From positions 264,321-328,320 of the forward strand of contig NZ_AUBQ01000006.1 in NCBI RefSeq assembly GCF_000429325.1: DNA of 64,000 bases. Reading direction: 5' to 3'. This DNA is from Fundidesulfovibrio putealis DSM 16056 (lineage in GTDB: Bacteria; Desulfobacterota; Desulfovibrionia; Desulfovibrionales; Desulfovibrionaceae). Both the position numbers and the translations under genes were made by a program. Shown piece after piece: positions 1 to 8,598 of this stretch. Position 1 is the stretch's first letter. The number at the start of each line of letters is the position of its first letter. Under the pieces are notes generated by a model that did no database searches, was not told the origin of the DNA, and saw only the letters and a list, made by a program, of their open reading frames with translations.

Positions 1-79
1 CCGGCCTGTGCAGCTGGCAAGGCGCGGTCGATCAATACGCCACGTCTTGCACGTGCCGCAGGAGCACAAGGGGACAGAC

Positions 80-760
80 ATGACGGGACACACCGGAAAG
101 AAATTTGGGGCCGTTGCCCTGGTGGCAGCGGCGATCGGCCTGTTCTTCTGGCTGGACGGCCCGAAGTACCTGGACCTTCAGACGCTCAAAAGCTCCCGCG
201 ACGGGTTGCAGGCGCTCTACGAGCAGAAGCCCGTGCTGATGCTGGGCGGATTTTTTCTCATCTATGTGGCGGCTGCGGCCCTGAACCTGCCGGGCGCGGT
301 GGTGCTCACCCTGGCGGGTAGCGCGGTATTCGGGTTCTGGGCGGGGCTTTTGGTTGTGTCGTTCGCGTCCAGCATGGGGGCCACCCTGGCCTGCGCCCTG
401 TCGCGCTACGTGCTGCGGGACATGATCCGCCAGCGGTTCACAATAGCCATCGCCAAAATGGACACAGGCGTGGCCCACGAAGGGGCCTGGTATCTCTTCT
501 CGCTACGCCTCGTGCCGGTGATCCCCTTCTTCCTGATTAATCTGGCCATGGGGCTGACGTCCATGCCGCTGCGCACCTTCTACTGGGTGTCGCAGGCGGG
601 GATGCTGCCGGGAACGGCGGTGTACGTGAACGCGGGCACGGAGCTTGGTCGCATCGAGAGCCTGCGGGACATCCTTTCGCCCGGCCTGCTGGTGGCTTTC
701 GTGCTGCTGGCCGCGTTTCCTGTTGTTGCCAAGTGGGCGATCAAAAGATTCAGGCGCTAA
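80..760 (+). CDS. TVP38/TMEM64 (VTT domain) membrane protein
   Basis: A 226-residue integral membrane protein of the TVP38/TMEM64 branch of the SNARE-associated (VTT/DedA-like) family, which is linked to lipid or ion movement across the inner membrane. It has an N-terminal membrane segment, a hydrophobic core and the family signature FSLRLVPVIPFFLINLAMG, with the downstream Gly-Pro of MLPGTAVYVN. The frame is open further upstream to the window edge, but the ATG at 80 is preferred because the purine-rich AAGGGGACA lies just before it and the protein then starts normally. Its stop overlaps the stop of the convergent DUF3467 gene. The family call is good; the substrate is unknown. Confidence 0.85.
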   Translation: MTGHTGKKFGAVALVAAAIGLFFWLDGPKYLDLQTLKSSRDGLQALYEQKPVLMLGGFFLIYVAAAALNLPGAVVLTLAGSAVFGFWAGLLVVSFASSMGATLACALSRYVLRDMIRQRFTIAIAKMDTGVAHEGAWYLFSLRLVPVIPFFLINLAMGLTSMPLRTFYWVSQAGMLPGTAVYVNAGTELGRIESLRDILSPGLLVAFVLLAAFPVVAKWAIKRFRR

Positions 761-1023
761 GCCTGCCCGGCGTTGGCGGAGAGTCGGCGCTGCATCTCGG
801 CGATGGTGCGGTCCAGGATCTCGCGCAGGCGCAGCGCGTTGGCCGGGGTGAGCACGATGCGGTTGGCGATCTTCACCTGATTGGCCACGGAGCGGTTCAC
901 GTTGCCGAACTCCAGGATCACGTCGTCGGGGCCGGCATACACGGTGAAGAAGTCGCGGTAGACGTACTCCAGGTCGGCGGGAAACTGCATCTGGACCTGC
1001 TGGCCCTGGTCTTGCTGGGACAT
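757..1023 (-). CDS. DUF3467 family protein
   Basis: A small soluble protein of 88 residues matching the DUF3467 family, whose function is not established. It opens with a Gln-rich stretch and then shows the typical pattern of a short beta-rich core (VILEFGNVNRS) followed by a helix (ALRLREILDRTIAEMQRRL). The start at 1023 is chosen over an in-frame one at 1074 because AAGGAG lies seven bases before it. It converges with the TVP38 gene, the two stop codons sharing the bases CTAA. It lies downstream of the nuo operon but is separated from it by a strong terminator, so it is probably transcribed alone. Confidence 0.8.
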   Translation of the reverse strand: MSQQDQGQQVQMQFPADLEYVYRDFFTVYAGPDDVILEFGNVNRSVANQVKIANRIVLTPANALRLREILDRTIAEMQRRLSANAGQA

Positions 1024-1068
1024 GGTGAACTCCTTGGCGAAATATGAAGAATTATTTCGCACGGATTG

Positions 1069-1112
1069 ATTCAAAAGAGAAGCCCCGCCAGCGTTATGCG
1101 CGCTGGCGGGGC
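1069..1112 (-). terminator. Intrinsic terminator of the nuo operon
   Basis: A perfect 12-bp stem (1082-1093 with 1101-1112, GCCCCGCCAGCG and its complement) around a 7-base loop. On the minus strand it is followed at once by TTCTCTTTTG, a U-rich tail. It sits 30 bases after the nuoN stop and before the DUF3467 start, so it should end nuo transcription. The plus side also carries a weaker T-rich stretch. Confidence 0.85.
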
Positions 1113-1141
1113 GTATTTGCGTTCGGGAGTGCGGGACGAAA

Positions 1142-2605
1142 TCAGGGCAGGGTCAGGCGTGCGGCGGCCTGGGCCAGGGCGTAGAGCGGGGCCGGGTACA
1201 GCCCGCCGATGAGCAGCGACACGGCCAGCCCGCCGCCTAGGAGCGCTCGGGCCGGGGTGAGGGCCACTGACGCCAGCAGGCTGCCTGCCGGGGCCTGGGC
1301 CTGCGCGTCCTGGGTCTGTGCGTCCTGCTCCGTGGGCTCAACCGTGTAGGCGTGTCGCACCATGTTCAGATAGTAGAAGATGGCGATGGCCGTGTTGATC
1401 ACCGCCACGATCACCAGCCAGTCGTGCCCCTTGCCCCACAGCGAGCCAAGCAGGAAGAACTTTCCGGCAAATCCGGCCGTGGGCGGCAGGCCAACCAGCG
1501 AGAACGCCGCCACCAGCAGCACGAAGGCCATGCCGGGCGAGCGCTTGTACAGGCCGTTCAGGCTCTCAAGCGTCGGGTTCACGTCCCCCTGTCCCAGGCG
1601 GCAGACCACGAAGAAGGCCGCAAGGTTCATGAGCAGGTAGCAGATGCCGTAGAAGGCCGCCGAGGCCAATCCCTCCGGCCCGGCAGCCACCAGCCCCATC
1701 ACCGCGAAACCGGCATGCGACACGCTGGAAAAGCCCAGCAGGCGTTTGAGATCCTTCTGGGCCAGGGCCGAGAGGTTGCCGGCCGTCATGGACAGAGCCG
1801 CCAGCACGGCCAGGGCGGTCCCGGTCTGGGCGTTCATGCCGATCTCGCCCACAAGCCGCACCAGTACGGCCAGCGCGCCAAGCTTTGGCAGGGTGGAGAC
1901 GAAGGCGGCCGTCTCGTTGCCCACGCCCTGGTACACGTCCGGGCACCAGAAGTGGAACGGGAACAGGGCCAGCTTGAACAGGAACCCGCACAGATAGAGC
2001 GACATTCCCAGGATGGCCAACGGCGCTTCGGTCATGTTCCAGGGCTTTGCGGCCAGCTCGGAGAGATACGTCGTATGCTGCGAGGCCATGATGAGCGACA
2101 GCCCGTACAGGGACAGCGCCGTGACCATGGCCCCGTACAGGATGTACTTCACGGCGGCCTCTGCTGCCGGACGGCTGTCCGCGCGCAGCGGGGCCACGGC
2201 GTAGAGGCTGAGCGATGCAAGCTCCAGGGCCAGATACATGGTGGTCAGTTCCGCCGCAGAGGCCATGAGCATGAGGCCAAGCGAGGATATCGCCAGCAGC
2301 ATGAAGTAGTCAGGGCGCTTTTCGTCTCCCACGCCAGCAGGGCGCGGCCCGATGGCCGTGACCACCGCGAAGCCGAAGGCCACGGCCAGCTTGAAGAACT
2401 GGGACAGCGCGTCCACCTGGTAGCAGCCGCTGAAGGCCGTGCCGTGCGCGCCGAGGCTCGCCGCAGCCAGCAGAGCCACAGCGCTTGAGAGCCAGATGGT
2501 CAGGCCGCCCAGGCGCTTGAAGCAGTCGTAGCCCAGGGTCTCCAGGAAGAAGACCACCACGAGAGCGGCCATGCCGATTTCAGGAGCGAGCAAGCTGGCG
2601 TTCAT
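1142..2605 (-). CDS. nuoN: NADH-quinone oxidoreductase subunit N
   Basis: A 487-residue polytopic antiporter-like subunit of the membrane arm of complex I, contributing a proton channel. The hydrophobic profile and the segment LCGFLFKLALFPFHFWCPDV, with the TM7 lysine and the conserved P-H-W, identify it. LALELASLSLYA carries the TM5 glutamate and DLKRLLGFSSVSHAGF is the usual loop. The start at 2605 overlaps the nuoM stop by ATGA, giving translational coupling; the 66 upstream codons of the longer open frame are nuoM read out of frame. It is the last gene of the operon. Confidence 0.95.
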   Translation of the reverse strand: MNASLLAPEIGMAALVVVFFLETLGYDCFKRLGGLTIWLSSAVALLAAASLGAHGTAFSGCYQVDALSQFFKLAVAFGFAVVTAIGPRPAGVGDEKRPDYFMLLAISSLGLMLMASAAELTTMYLALELASLSLYAVAPLRADSRPAAEAAVKYILYGAMVTALSLYGLSLIMASQHTTYLSELAAKPWNMTEAPLAILGMSLYLCGFLFKLALFPFHFWCPDVYQGVGNETAAFVSTLPKLGALAVLVRLVGEIGMNAQTGTALAVLAALSMTAGNLSALAQKDLKRLLGFSSVSHAGFAVMGLVAAGPEGLASAAFYGICYLLMNLAAFFVVCRLGQGDVNPTLESLNGLYKRSPGMAFVLLVAAFSLVGLPPTAGFAGKFFLLGSLWGKGHDWLVIVAVINTAIAIFYYLNMVRHAYTVEPTEQDAQTQDAQAQAPAGSLLASVALTPARALLGGGLAVSLLIGGLYPAPLYALAQAAARLTLP

Positions 2606-4146
2606 CTGGCGGCCTCCGCGAGTATGGGCGCTGTTGGCGCACTGGCAGGCGCGCCATGGGGCGCAGTCATCACGACCTTGACCGTGCCCCGGTTCATGTT
2701 GGCCAAAAGCCTCGTGAGCGACGGCTCGATGGTGCGCAGAGCCAGTCCGGGAGCGAATCCCAGATAGAGCACCAGGACCGCCATAGGGATGAGGGCGGCC
2801 CACTCGCGCCGGTTCAGGTCAGCCCATCCCTTGGCCGTGGTGGGCGATCCCCAGGCCATGCTGCGCGTGGCGCGCAGCATGTAGGCAGCGGCCAGCATGG
2901 CTCCGGGAATGGACAGGAAGGCGGCCCACAGGTTGGTGGAGAAGGCCCCGGTGAGCACCAGCAGTTCGCCCACGAAGCTGTTGGTGCCGGGAAAGGCCAG
3001 GGAGGACAGCGCGAACAAGCCCCACATGCCCATGAAGGCGGGCAGGTACTTGCCCATGCCCAGATGGTCGGCCATCTCGCGGCTGTGGCTGCGCTCGTAG
3101 GCCGCGCCCAGCATCATGAACAGCGCGCCGGTGGTGATTCCGTGGTTGAGCATCTGAAACAGCGCACCGGAGAGCCCCTGGATGTTGAACATGAAGATGC
3201 CAAGCGTCACGAAGCCCATGTGTCCAACGGAGGAATAGGCCACCATGCGCTTCAGGTCCGTCTGGCCCAGGGCGGTAAGCCCGCCGTACAGGATGGAGGC
3301 CACGGACAAGGCGATCATGAGCGGCGCGAAGAACACGCTGGCCTCAGGCGTCAGCCCCAGGCAGAAGCGCATGAAGCCGTAGGTTCCCATCTTGAGGAGC
3401 ACCGCCGCCAGGATGACGCTGCCCGCGCTCGGAGCCTGCACGTGGGCCGCCGGGAGCCACGTGTGGAACGGGAACATGGGCACCTTGATGGCGAACGCCA
3501 GGGCCATGGCCAAAAACGTCCAGCGCTGGAAGGCCACGGGGAAGTCCTTGCCCAGCAGTTCCGGTATGGCGAAGCTGCCGCCCACGGCCTTGAAGGCGAT
3601 GATGGCCACCAGCAAAAGCGTGCTGCCCGCCAGGGTGTACAGGAAGAATTTCAGCGAGGCGTAGCGTCGCTCAGGCCCACCCCACACGGCGATCAAGAGG
3701 AACATGGGGACGAGCATGGCCTCCCAGAACACGTAGAACAGCACCAGATCGAGCGCGGAAAAAACGCCCACGCAGGCCGCCGTCATCACCAGCAGGCAGA
3801 TGTGGAACTCCTTCACGCGGATCTTGATGTAGGTCCAGGAGCACAGCACGCACAGCGGCAGAAGCAGCACCGAGAGCATCACCATGAACAGGCTCAACCC
3901 ATCCAGGCCCAGGTAGTAGCTCATGCCCCACTGCGGCACCCAGGCGCGCATCTCCACGAACTGGAAGCCCGGCAGGGCGGGGTCGAAATTGTAGAGCGGG
4001 ATGCTCAGGAGAAGCTCCAGCACGCCCACGGCCAGAGTCAGACCCCTGACGGCGGATTCGCGCCGAAGGAGGAGGACGGCCAACGCCGCCGCCAGGGGCA
4101 GGACCATGAGGCAGGTCAATATGGGAAATCCGCTGTGGCCGGTCAT
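2602..4146 (-). CDS. nuoM: NADH-quinone oxidoreductase subunit M
   Basis: A 514-residue antiporter-like subunit of complex I. The signature is clear: FYVFWEAMLVPMFLLI with the TM5 glutamate, FAIKVPMFPFHTWLPAAHVQ with the TM7 lysine, and VLLKMGTYGFMRF with the TM8 lysine. Length is normal for NuoM. GAGGAG stands eight bases before the ATG. It lies 12 bases after the stop of the NuoL-like gene and overlaps nuoN by 4 bases, so it is within the same transcript. Confidence 0.96.
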   Translation of the reverse strand: MTGHSGFPILTCLMVLPLAAALAVLLLRRESAVRGLTLAVGVLELLLSIPLYNFDPALPGFQFVEMRAWVPQWGMSYYLGLDGLSLFMVMLSVLLLPLCVLCSWTYIKIRVKEFHICLLVMTAACVGVFSALDLVLFYVFWEAMLVPMFLLIAVWGGPERRYASLKFFLYTLAGSTLLLVAIIAFKAVGGSFAIPELLGKDFPVAFQRWTFLAMALAFAIKVPMFPFHTWLPAAHVQAPSAGSVILAAVLLKMGTYGFMRFCLGLTPEASVFFAPLMIALSVASILYGGLTALGQTDLKRMVAYSSVGHMGFVTLGIFMFNIQGLSGALFQMLNHGITTGALFMMLGAAYERSHSREMADHLGMGKYLPAFMGMWGLFALSSLAFPGTNSFVGELLVLTGAFSTNLWAAFLSIPGAMLAAAYMLRATRSMAWGSPTTAKGWADLNRREWAALIPMAVLVLYLGFAPGLALRTIEPSLTRLLANMNRGTVKVVMTAPHGAPASAPTAPILAEAAR

Positions 4147-4158
4147 GCGTTCTCCTCG

Positions 4159-5949
4159 CTACGAAAACCAGATGATGGCGAAAACCGCCACGGCGATCAC
4201 CGCAGAGGCCGTCAGGTATTGCTGCAAACGTCCGGTCTGGGCCGATGCTGCAAGGCTCCCCAGGCGGGCCGTGGTGTAGGCTGTGCCGTCCACTACTGTG
4301 TCGATGCCTTTGCGGTCGAACACCGCCGCCGAACGGGCCTGGAAGCTCAGGCCGTTCAGGCCGATGGTCCGGTAGACCTCGCTCCAGATGGCGTCGACCC
4401 AGGCCAGCGGAGTCGAGACCAGCTGGTAGAAGGCCCGGCCAATCAGGCGGTAAATACCGTCGAAGTCGTGCAGGCGGCCCGGCGTGGGGGCCAGCAGCGG
4501 TTTGGCCATCAGGTAGGCCAGCGCGGCGAACCCGGCCAGCAGCAGGGCCTGGAGCACGCTCCATGAGGAATACGGGGCAAAGGCCACGGGGTACGGCAGG
4601 ATGGCGTACAGCGCCTGCGGGGCCGCGCCCACGGCCAGGCACAGTCCGGCTCCGGCAGCCATGGCCAGCTTGGCCGTATTGGAGATGGGGGCCAGCTCGC
4701 CTTCGCTTCTGCGCTCACCGAAGAAGAGCAGATACGGCAGGCGCACGCCCACCCCCAGGATGGCCGCCAGCGCGCCCACTTCCAGGGCAAGGCCCAGGAT
4801 CGCGCTGTATTCGCTGGAAGCGGCGATGGTCATGGACTTGGTGGTGAAGCCCGAAAACAGAGGCAGGCCGGAGGTGCTGGCCGCAGCCGCCAGATAGCAC
4901 GCCGCCACCAGGGGCATGCGAGCACCAAGGCCGCCCAGTTTGTCCAGGCGGCTGGTTCCCGTTGCCGTGAGCACCGCCCCTGCGGTCATGAACATGAGGC
5001 CCTTGTAGACAACGTGGGCGAAGGCGTGGGCGCACGCGCCGTTTATGGCCAACTCCGTGCCTACGCCGATGCCCGCCACCATGAAGCCCACCTGGGCGAT
5101 GGTCTGGTAGGCCAGGGCGCGGCGCGCGTCATTCTCCACCAGGGCGTAGATGCCCGCGTACAGGGTCATGACCGCGCCGAACGCTGTCAGCGTCTCGAGT
5201 CCGGCGAAGCCCCGGGCCATCACGTACACCGCCGTTTTGGTGGTGAAGGCGCACAGGTACACCGCGCCCATGGCCGAGGCCTCGGGGTAGGCGTCGGACA
5301 GCCATGCGTGCAGCGGCACCACGGCAGCGTTCACCGCGAAGCCGCCCAGGATAAGCCAGTCGTAGTACTGGAGCGCGGCCACATCCAGGTGCTCGAAGGC
5401 GAAGCTGCCCGTGGCCTTGGCTCGAAGGATCAGGCCGAACAGCAAGAGCACGCCGCCGAATATGTGGAACAGGAAGTAGCGGTAGCCAGCGCCCAGGGCC
5501 GCGTCGGTTCTGCGCAACCAGATGAGCAGCGTGGAGCCCAGCGTGGTCAGTTCCCAGAAGATGAACAGGGTCAGGTAGTCGCCCGCGAACAGGCACCCGA
5601 AGGCCCCGCCCACATGCAAGGCGGCGGCTGCGGGCTCGCCGGGGGTCTTGGAGTCCATGGAATAGACCGCAGCCAGCAGAGACTGGATGGCGAACACCCA
5701 CACGAACACCAGGCACAGCTTGTCCACCCGCCCAAGCGTCAGCGTCATGCCCAGCCAGTGGACCTGGGTCAGCAGCAGCGGGCCGTCCAGCACCGCGATG
5801 CTCAGCGTTGCCGCGCAGGCGATGGCCAGCACCGGCGGGATGAGCGTCAGTGAGCGCCAGGGCGAAAAGCGTCCCAGGAAAGGCAGGGCCGCCGCCAGCA
5901 GGATGAAGGCCCAAGCCGGGTTCACGAAGGCCACGGACTCAGCTGTCAT
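4159..5949 (-). CDS. NuoL/Mrp-type antiporter-like subunit of complex I
   Basis: A 596-residue polytopic protein of the proton-conducting transporter family. The core resembles Mrp/MbhH-type subunits, while the C-terminus (VFDRKGIDTVVDG, then QTGRLQQYLTAS) matches the end of NuoL, so it likely takes the distal NuoL position. The TM5 glutamate (FIFWELTTLG) and a TM8 lysine (FTTKTAVYVM) are present. The TM7 lysine normally found as K-A-A-x-x-P-L-H is Asn here (VNAAVVPLHAWL), which is unusual. The first codons overlap the end of the small upstream gene by 11 bases. The symbol nuoL is plausible but withheld because of the Mrp-like core. Confidence 0.82.
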   Translation of the reverse strand: MTAESVAFVNPAWAFILLAAALPFLGRFSPWRSLTLIPPVLAIACAATLSIAVLDGPLLLTQVHWLGMTLTLGRVDKLCLVFVWVFAIQSLLAAVYSMDSKTPGEPAAAALHVGGAFGCLFAGDYLTLFIFWELTTLGSTLLIWLRRTDAALGAGYRYFLFHIFGGVLLLFGLILRAKATGSFAFEHLDVAALQYYDWLILGGFAVNAAVVPLHAWLSDAYPEASAMGAVYLCAFTTKTAVYVMARGFAGLETLTAFGAVMTLYAGIYALVENDARRALAYQTIAQVGFMVAGIGVGTELAINGACAHAFAHVVYKGLMFMTAGAVLTATGTSRLDKLGGLGARMPLVAACYLAAAASTSGLPLFSGFTTKSMTIAASSEYSAILGLALEVGALAAILGVGVRLPYLLFFGERRSEGELAPISNTAKLAMAAGAGLCLAVGAAPQALYAILPYPVAFAPYSSWSVLQALLLAGFAALAYLMAKPLLAPTPGRLHDFDGIYRLIGRAFYQLVSTPLAWVDAIWSEVYRTIGLNGLSFQARSAAVFDRKGIDTVVDGTAYTTARLGSLAASAQTGRLQQYLTASAVIAVAVFAIIWFS

Positions 5950-6157
5950 GGGCGTCCTCCTTCTGGCGAAGCGCCGGGGCCAGGAGCTTTCCGGCGAAAG
6001 CGGCCAGCCCCAGGCCGACGCCGAGGCCGAAGGCGGCCCAGAAGCCGGGCAGGGCCTCCACGGCGAAGTGCGGGTGCGCCGGGCGTATGAAGATGTTCGC
6101 CACGAGGAGGCCGGCCAGGATAACCAGGAGGACGCGTGTTGATGTGGAGGTCAGCAT
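5939..6157 (-). CDS. Small membrane protein within the nuo operon
   Basis: A 72-residue protein with two predicted membrane helices (about residues 8-25 and 38-62) and a charged, histidine-containing C-terminus. I do not recognise a family. It overlaps the following NuoL-like gene by 11 bases and sits between the two Mrp-type antiporter subunits, so it is probably translated with them and may be an accessory subunit holding the extra subunit to the complex. This role is inference from position and size only. Confidence 0.6.
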   Translation of the reverse strand: MLTSTSTRVLLVILAGLLVANIFIRPAHPHFAVEALPGFWAAFGLGVGLGLAAFAGKLLAPALRQKEDAHDS

Positions 6158-6189
6158 GGCGCGTGCTCGTGGGAGGGAAGATACAAGAT

Positions 6190-6227
6190 GCCTCCGGCGG
6201 CCAGGGGGAGAAGCCTCCCCCTGGACC
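6190..6227 (+). repeat. REP-like hairpin element, copy 1
   Basis: GCCTCCGGCGG followed by a perfect 10-bp stem (6201-6210 with 6215-6224) and then ACCC. It lies in the 106-base gap before the small membrane gene. A second copy with the same 11-base head and a stem beginning and ending with CCA/TGG is at 9201-9238 in the opposite orientation. The conserved head plus a variable stem is how REP-type palindromes look. Confidence 0.7.
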
Positions 6228-6263
6228 CGGCTTTAGCTTCGCGGGTTTCGAGCGTTCGCATAA

Positions 6264-7745
6264 TCAGTAGCCTCCGAAGGTCTGCACGAAGCGCAGGAAG
6301 GTTTCCGGGAACAGGCCCAGGTAGATGGAGATGAGCGCCGTCACGGATAAGGGGACCACCATGGTCAGTGGGGCCTCGCCGCCGTGGTGCTCCGCGCCAG
6401 CCGGAGCCGCCTTGAAAAAGGCCCGGTAGATGATGGGCGTGAAATAGGCCGCGTTCAGCACCGTGGACGCTCCCAGGGCGATCAGGATGATCATCTTGTC
6501 GGCCTGGAGCGCCCCTCCGGCCAGCATCCATTTGCTGGCGAACCCGCAGGAGGGCGGCACGCCGATCATGGACAGGCTGGCCAGGGAGAAGGCCGCGAAG
6601 GTGAACGGCATCTTGCGCCCGAGCCCGTCCATGAGGCTGATCTTCTTCACGTGCGCGGCCACGTAGATGGCTCCTGCGGCGAAGAACAGCGTGATCTTGG
6701 AAAAGGCATGGTGAGCGATGTGCGTGAGCCCGCCGGACACCGCCATGGGCGTCAGGAGCGCCACGCCCAGGATGATGTAGGAGAGCTGGCTGACGGTGGA
6801 GTAGGCCAGCCGCGCCTTCAGGTCGTCCTTGGTGAGCGCGATCACCGACGCGGCCACGATGGTGAAGGCCGCCAGGTATGCCGTGACCATGCCAAGGCCC
6901 AGCTTGTCCAGGAGGTCCACGCCGAAACCCGAGAGCATGACGCGGCTCAGCGAAAACACGCCCGCCTTGACCACCGCCACCGCGTGCAGCAGCGCCGAGA
7001 CGGGGGTCGGGGCCACCATGGCGCCGGGCAGCCAGTTGTGCAGGGGCATGATGGCCGCCTTGGCCAGCCCGAACAGGAACAGGAAGTAGGTCACGGACAC
7101 CAGCGTCGGGTTGGCGTCCGGCGGGAAGATGCCGCGCGACACATCCGACAGGTTGAAATCAAGCGTCCCTGCCAGCACGTAGGTGAGCACCATGGCTGGC
7201 AGCAGAAAGAGCTTGGAAGAGCCCATCAGGTACACCATGTACTTGCGCGCGCCCGAGAAGCCCTCTTCGTCCTGGTGGTGGGCCACCAGCGGGTAGGTGA
7301 AGATGGTGATGAGCTCGTAGAACAGGTACAGCGTGAACACGTTGCCCGAGAAGGCCACGCCAACGGCCCCGAAGATGGCCACGGCGAAGCAGAAGTAATA
7401 GCGGGTCTGGGCGTGCTCGTTCAGCGTGCGCATGTAGCCGATGTTGTAGCTGGTGGCGAACATCCACAGGAAGCAGGCCACCAGGGCGAACACCAGGGAC
7501 AGGCCGTCCGCGCAGAAGGTGACCGTGACGCCCGGCAGCAGCGTGAACATGGTCCACATCCAGACCTTGCCCGCCAGCACCGCCGGGGCCAGCCAGCACA
7601 CGCAGGCGAAGGCCGCAAGGCCCGCCAGCAGGCTCACGCCCTCGCGCTGGTTGGGACGCGCCCCGAACCGCCAGATTGCCAGCGGCGCGAGCATGGTGAT
7701 GGCCAAAGGCAGAAGCAGCCTCGGGCTTTCGATGAATTCGGCCAT
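6264..7745 (-). CDS. Mrp-type (MrpD-like) antiporter subunit of complex I
   Basis: A 493-residue polytopic protein of the proton-conducting transporter family, closer to MrpD/NuoM-like subunits than to NuoL because it lacks the long lateral-helix C-terminus. The TM5 glutamate (YLFYELITIFTY), TM7 lysine (FGLAKAAIMPLHNWLPGA) and TM8 lysine (AVAVVKAGVF) are all present, so it looks like a working proton channel. It follows nuoK by three bases. With NuoM, NuoN and the NuoL-like protein it makes four antiporter-type subunits, one more than standard complex I. Confidence 0.85.
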   Translation of the reverse strand: MAEFIESPRLLLPLAITMLAPLAIWRFGARPNQREGVSLLAGLAAFACVCWLAPAVLAGKVWMWTMFTLLPGVTVTFCADGLSLVFALVACFLWMFATSYNIGYMRTLNEHAQTRYYFCFAVAIFGAVGVAFSGNVFTLYLFYELITIFTYPLVAHHQDEEGFSGARKYMVYLMGSSKLFLLPAMVLTYVLAGTLDFNLSDVSRGIFPPDANPTLVSVTYFLFLFGLAKAAIMPLHNWLPGAMVAPTPVSALLHAVAVVKAGVFSLSRVMLSGFGVDLLDKLGLGMVTAYLAAFTIVAASVIALTKDDLKARLAYSTVSQLSYIILGVALLTPMAVSGGLTHIAHHAFSKITLFFAAGAIYVAAHVKKISLMDGLGRKMPFTFAAFSLASLSMIGVPPSCGFASKWMLAGGALQADKMIILIALGASTVLNAAYFTPIIYRAFFKAAPAGAEHHGGEAPLTMVVPLSVTALISIYLGLFPETFLRFVQTFGGY

Positions 7746-7748
7746 TGG

Positions 7749-8057
7749 CTACCCCTTGAGTTCCGATGGTGTGGCGCTGGAGGCGCTGCCGAAGCGCTTG
7801 CGCACCACGTACACGATGGCCAGCACCAGCGTGGATTCCGCCGCCGCCAGACCCATGATGAAGAGCGCCGTTGCCTGCGACATTTCGCCCGGCATGGGCG
7901 TGAGCTGCCCTGCGGCCACCACGGCCAGCCCCGCGCCGTTCAGCATCAGTTCCACGCTTATGAGCATGCCCACTAGGCTTGCGCGCGAAAAGAGCCCGAA
8001 GAGTCCCACAGCCAGGAGGCCCAGGGCCACCAGCTGATACAGAGCCAGCGCGTTCAT
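7749..8057 (-). CDS. nuoK: NADH-quinone oxidoreductase subunit K
   Basis: A 102-residue three-helix membrane subunit of complex I, homologous to MrpC/MnhC. ISVELMLNGAGLAVVA carries the conserved glutamate of the E-channel and AAAESTLVLAIVYVV the second one. The start at 8057 is set by AAGGAGG six bases upstream and by the homologous N-terminus; the longer open frame up to 8201 runs through nuoJ. It lies 28 bases after nuoJ. Confidence 0.95.
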   Translation of the reverse strand: MNALALYQLVALGLLAVGLFGLFSRASLVGMLISVELMLNGAGLAVVAAGQLTPMPGEMSQATALFIMGLAAAESTLVLAIVYVVRKRFGSASSATPSELKG

Positions 8058-8085
8058 GCCTGCCTCCTTGTCATCACCTGAGTGC

Positions 8086-8598
8086 TCACCGTCCCTTCCT
8101 CCTTTGGAAGGCCAGGAGCACCGCTCCGGCCATGGCCGCGAAAAGAACCACCGAGATGGCCTCGAAACCGAGCACGTAGGTGCCCATGAACACCTCGCCA
8201 AGCTTCGCCGGGGAGATCTCCACGGCCTCGCGCGTGAGCGTGGGGCCGTGCTTCAGGCAGGCTGCTGCCAGAAGGCCCGCGATGCCGATTCCGGCAGCAC
8301 CGCTTCGCCACAGCCGCCTGACGTCTTTGGGGCCTTCTTCCTCGACCTCGGACTGCGCCCGGGTGAGCATCACCGCGAAGAAGATGAGCACCACCACCGC
8401 GCCCACGTAGATGAGGATCTGCATGAGCGCCACGAAGGGCGCTGCGATCAGCACGTAAAGCGCGGCCACGCCCATGAGCGAGATGGTAAGCCCCAGAAGC
8501 GCCCGGACCAGGCTCTTGGCCGTGACGGCCCACACGGCCCCGCCCAGGGTGATTGCCGCATAGAGTGCGAAGGAGACCTGAACCACGAACTCACGCAT
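8086..8598 (-). CDS. nuoJ: NADH-quinone oxidoreductase subunit J
   Basis: A 170-residue membrane subunit with five hydrophobic segments. MQILIYVGAVVVLIFFAVML is the characteristic third helix of NuoJ, which carries the pi-bulge and deforms during turnover. Its start at 8598 overlaps the end of nuoI by 8 bases. The open frame continues upstream to 9000, but that part is nuoI in another frame. Confidence 0.93.
   Translation of the reverse strand: MREFVVQVSFALYAAITLGGAVWAVTAKSLVRALLGLTISLMGVAALYVLIAAPFVALMQILIYVGAVVVLIFFAVMLTRAQSEVEEEGPKDVRRLWRSGAAGIGIAGLLAAACLKHGPTLTREAVEISPAKLGEVFMGTYVLGFEAISVVLFAAMAGAVLLAFQRRKGR

Noticed and set aside
1352..7976. Long plus-strand open frames of 380-640 codons opposite nuoN, nuoM and the antiporter genes
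   Set aside because: They are His/Gln/Arg/Gly-rich, lack domains and lie exactly antisense to well-supported genes; in GC-rich DNA such shadows are expected.
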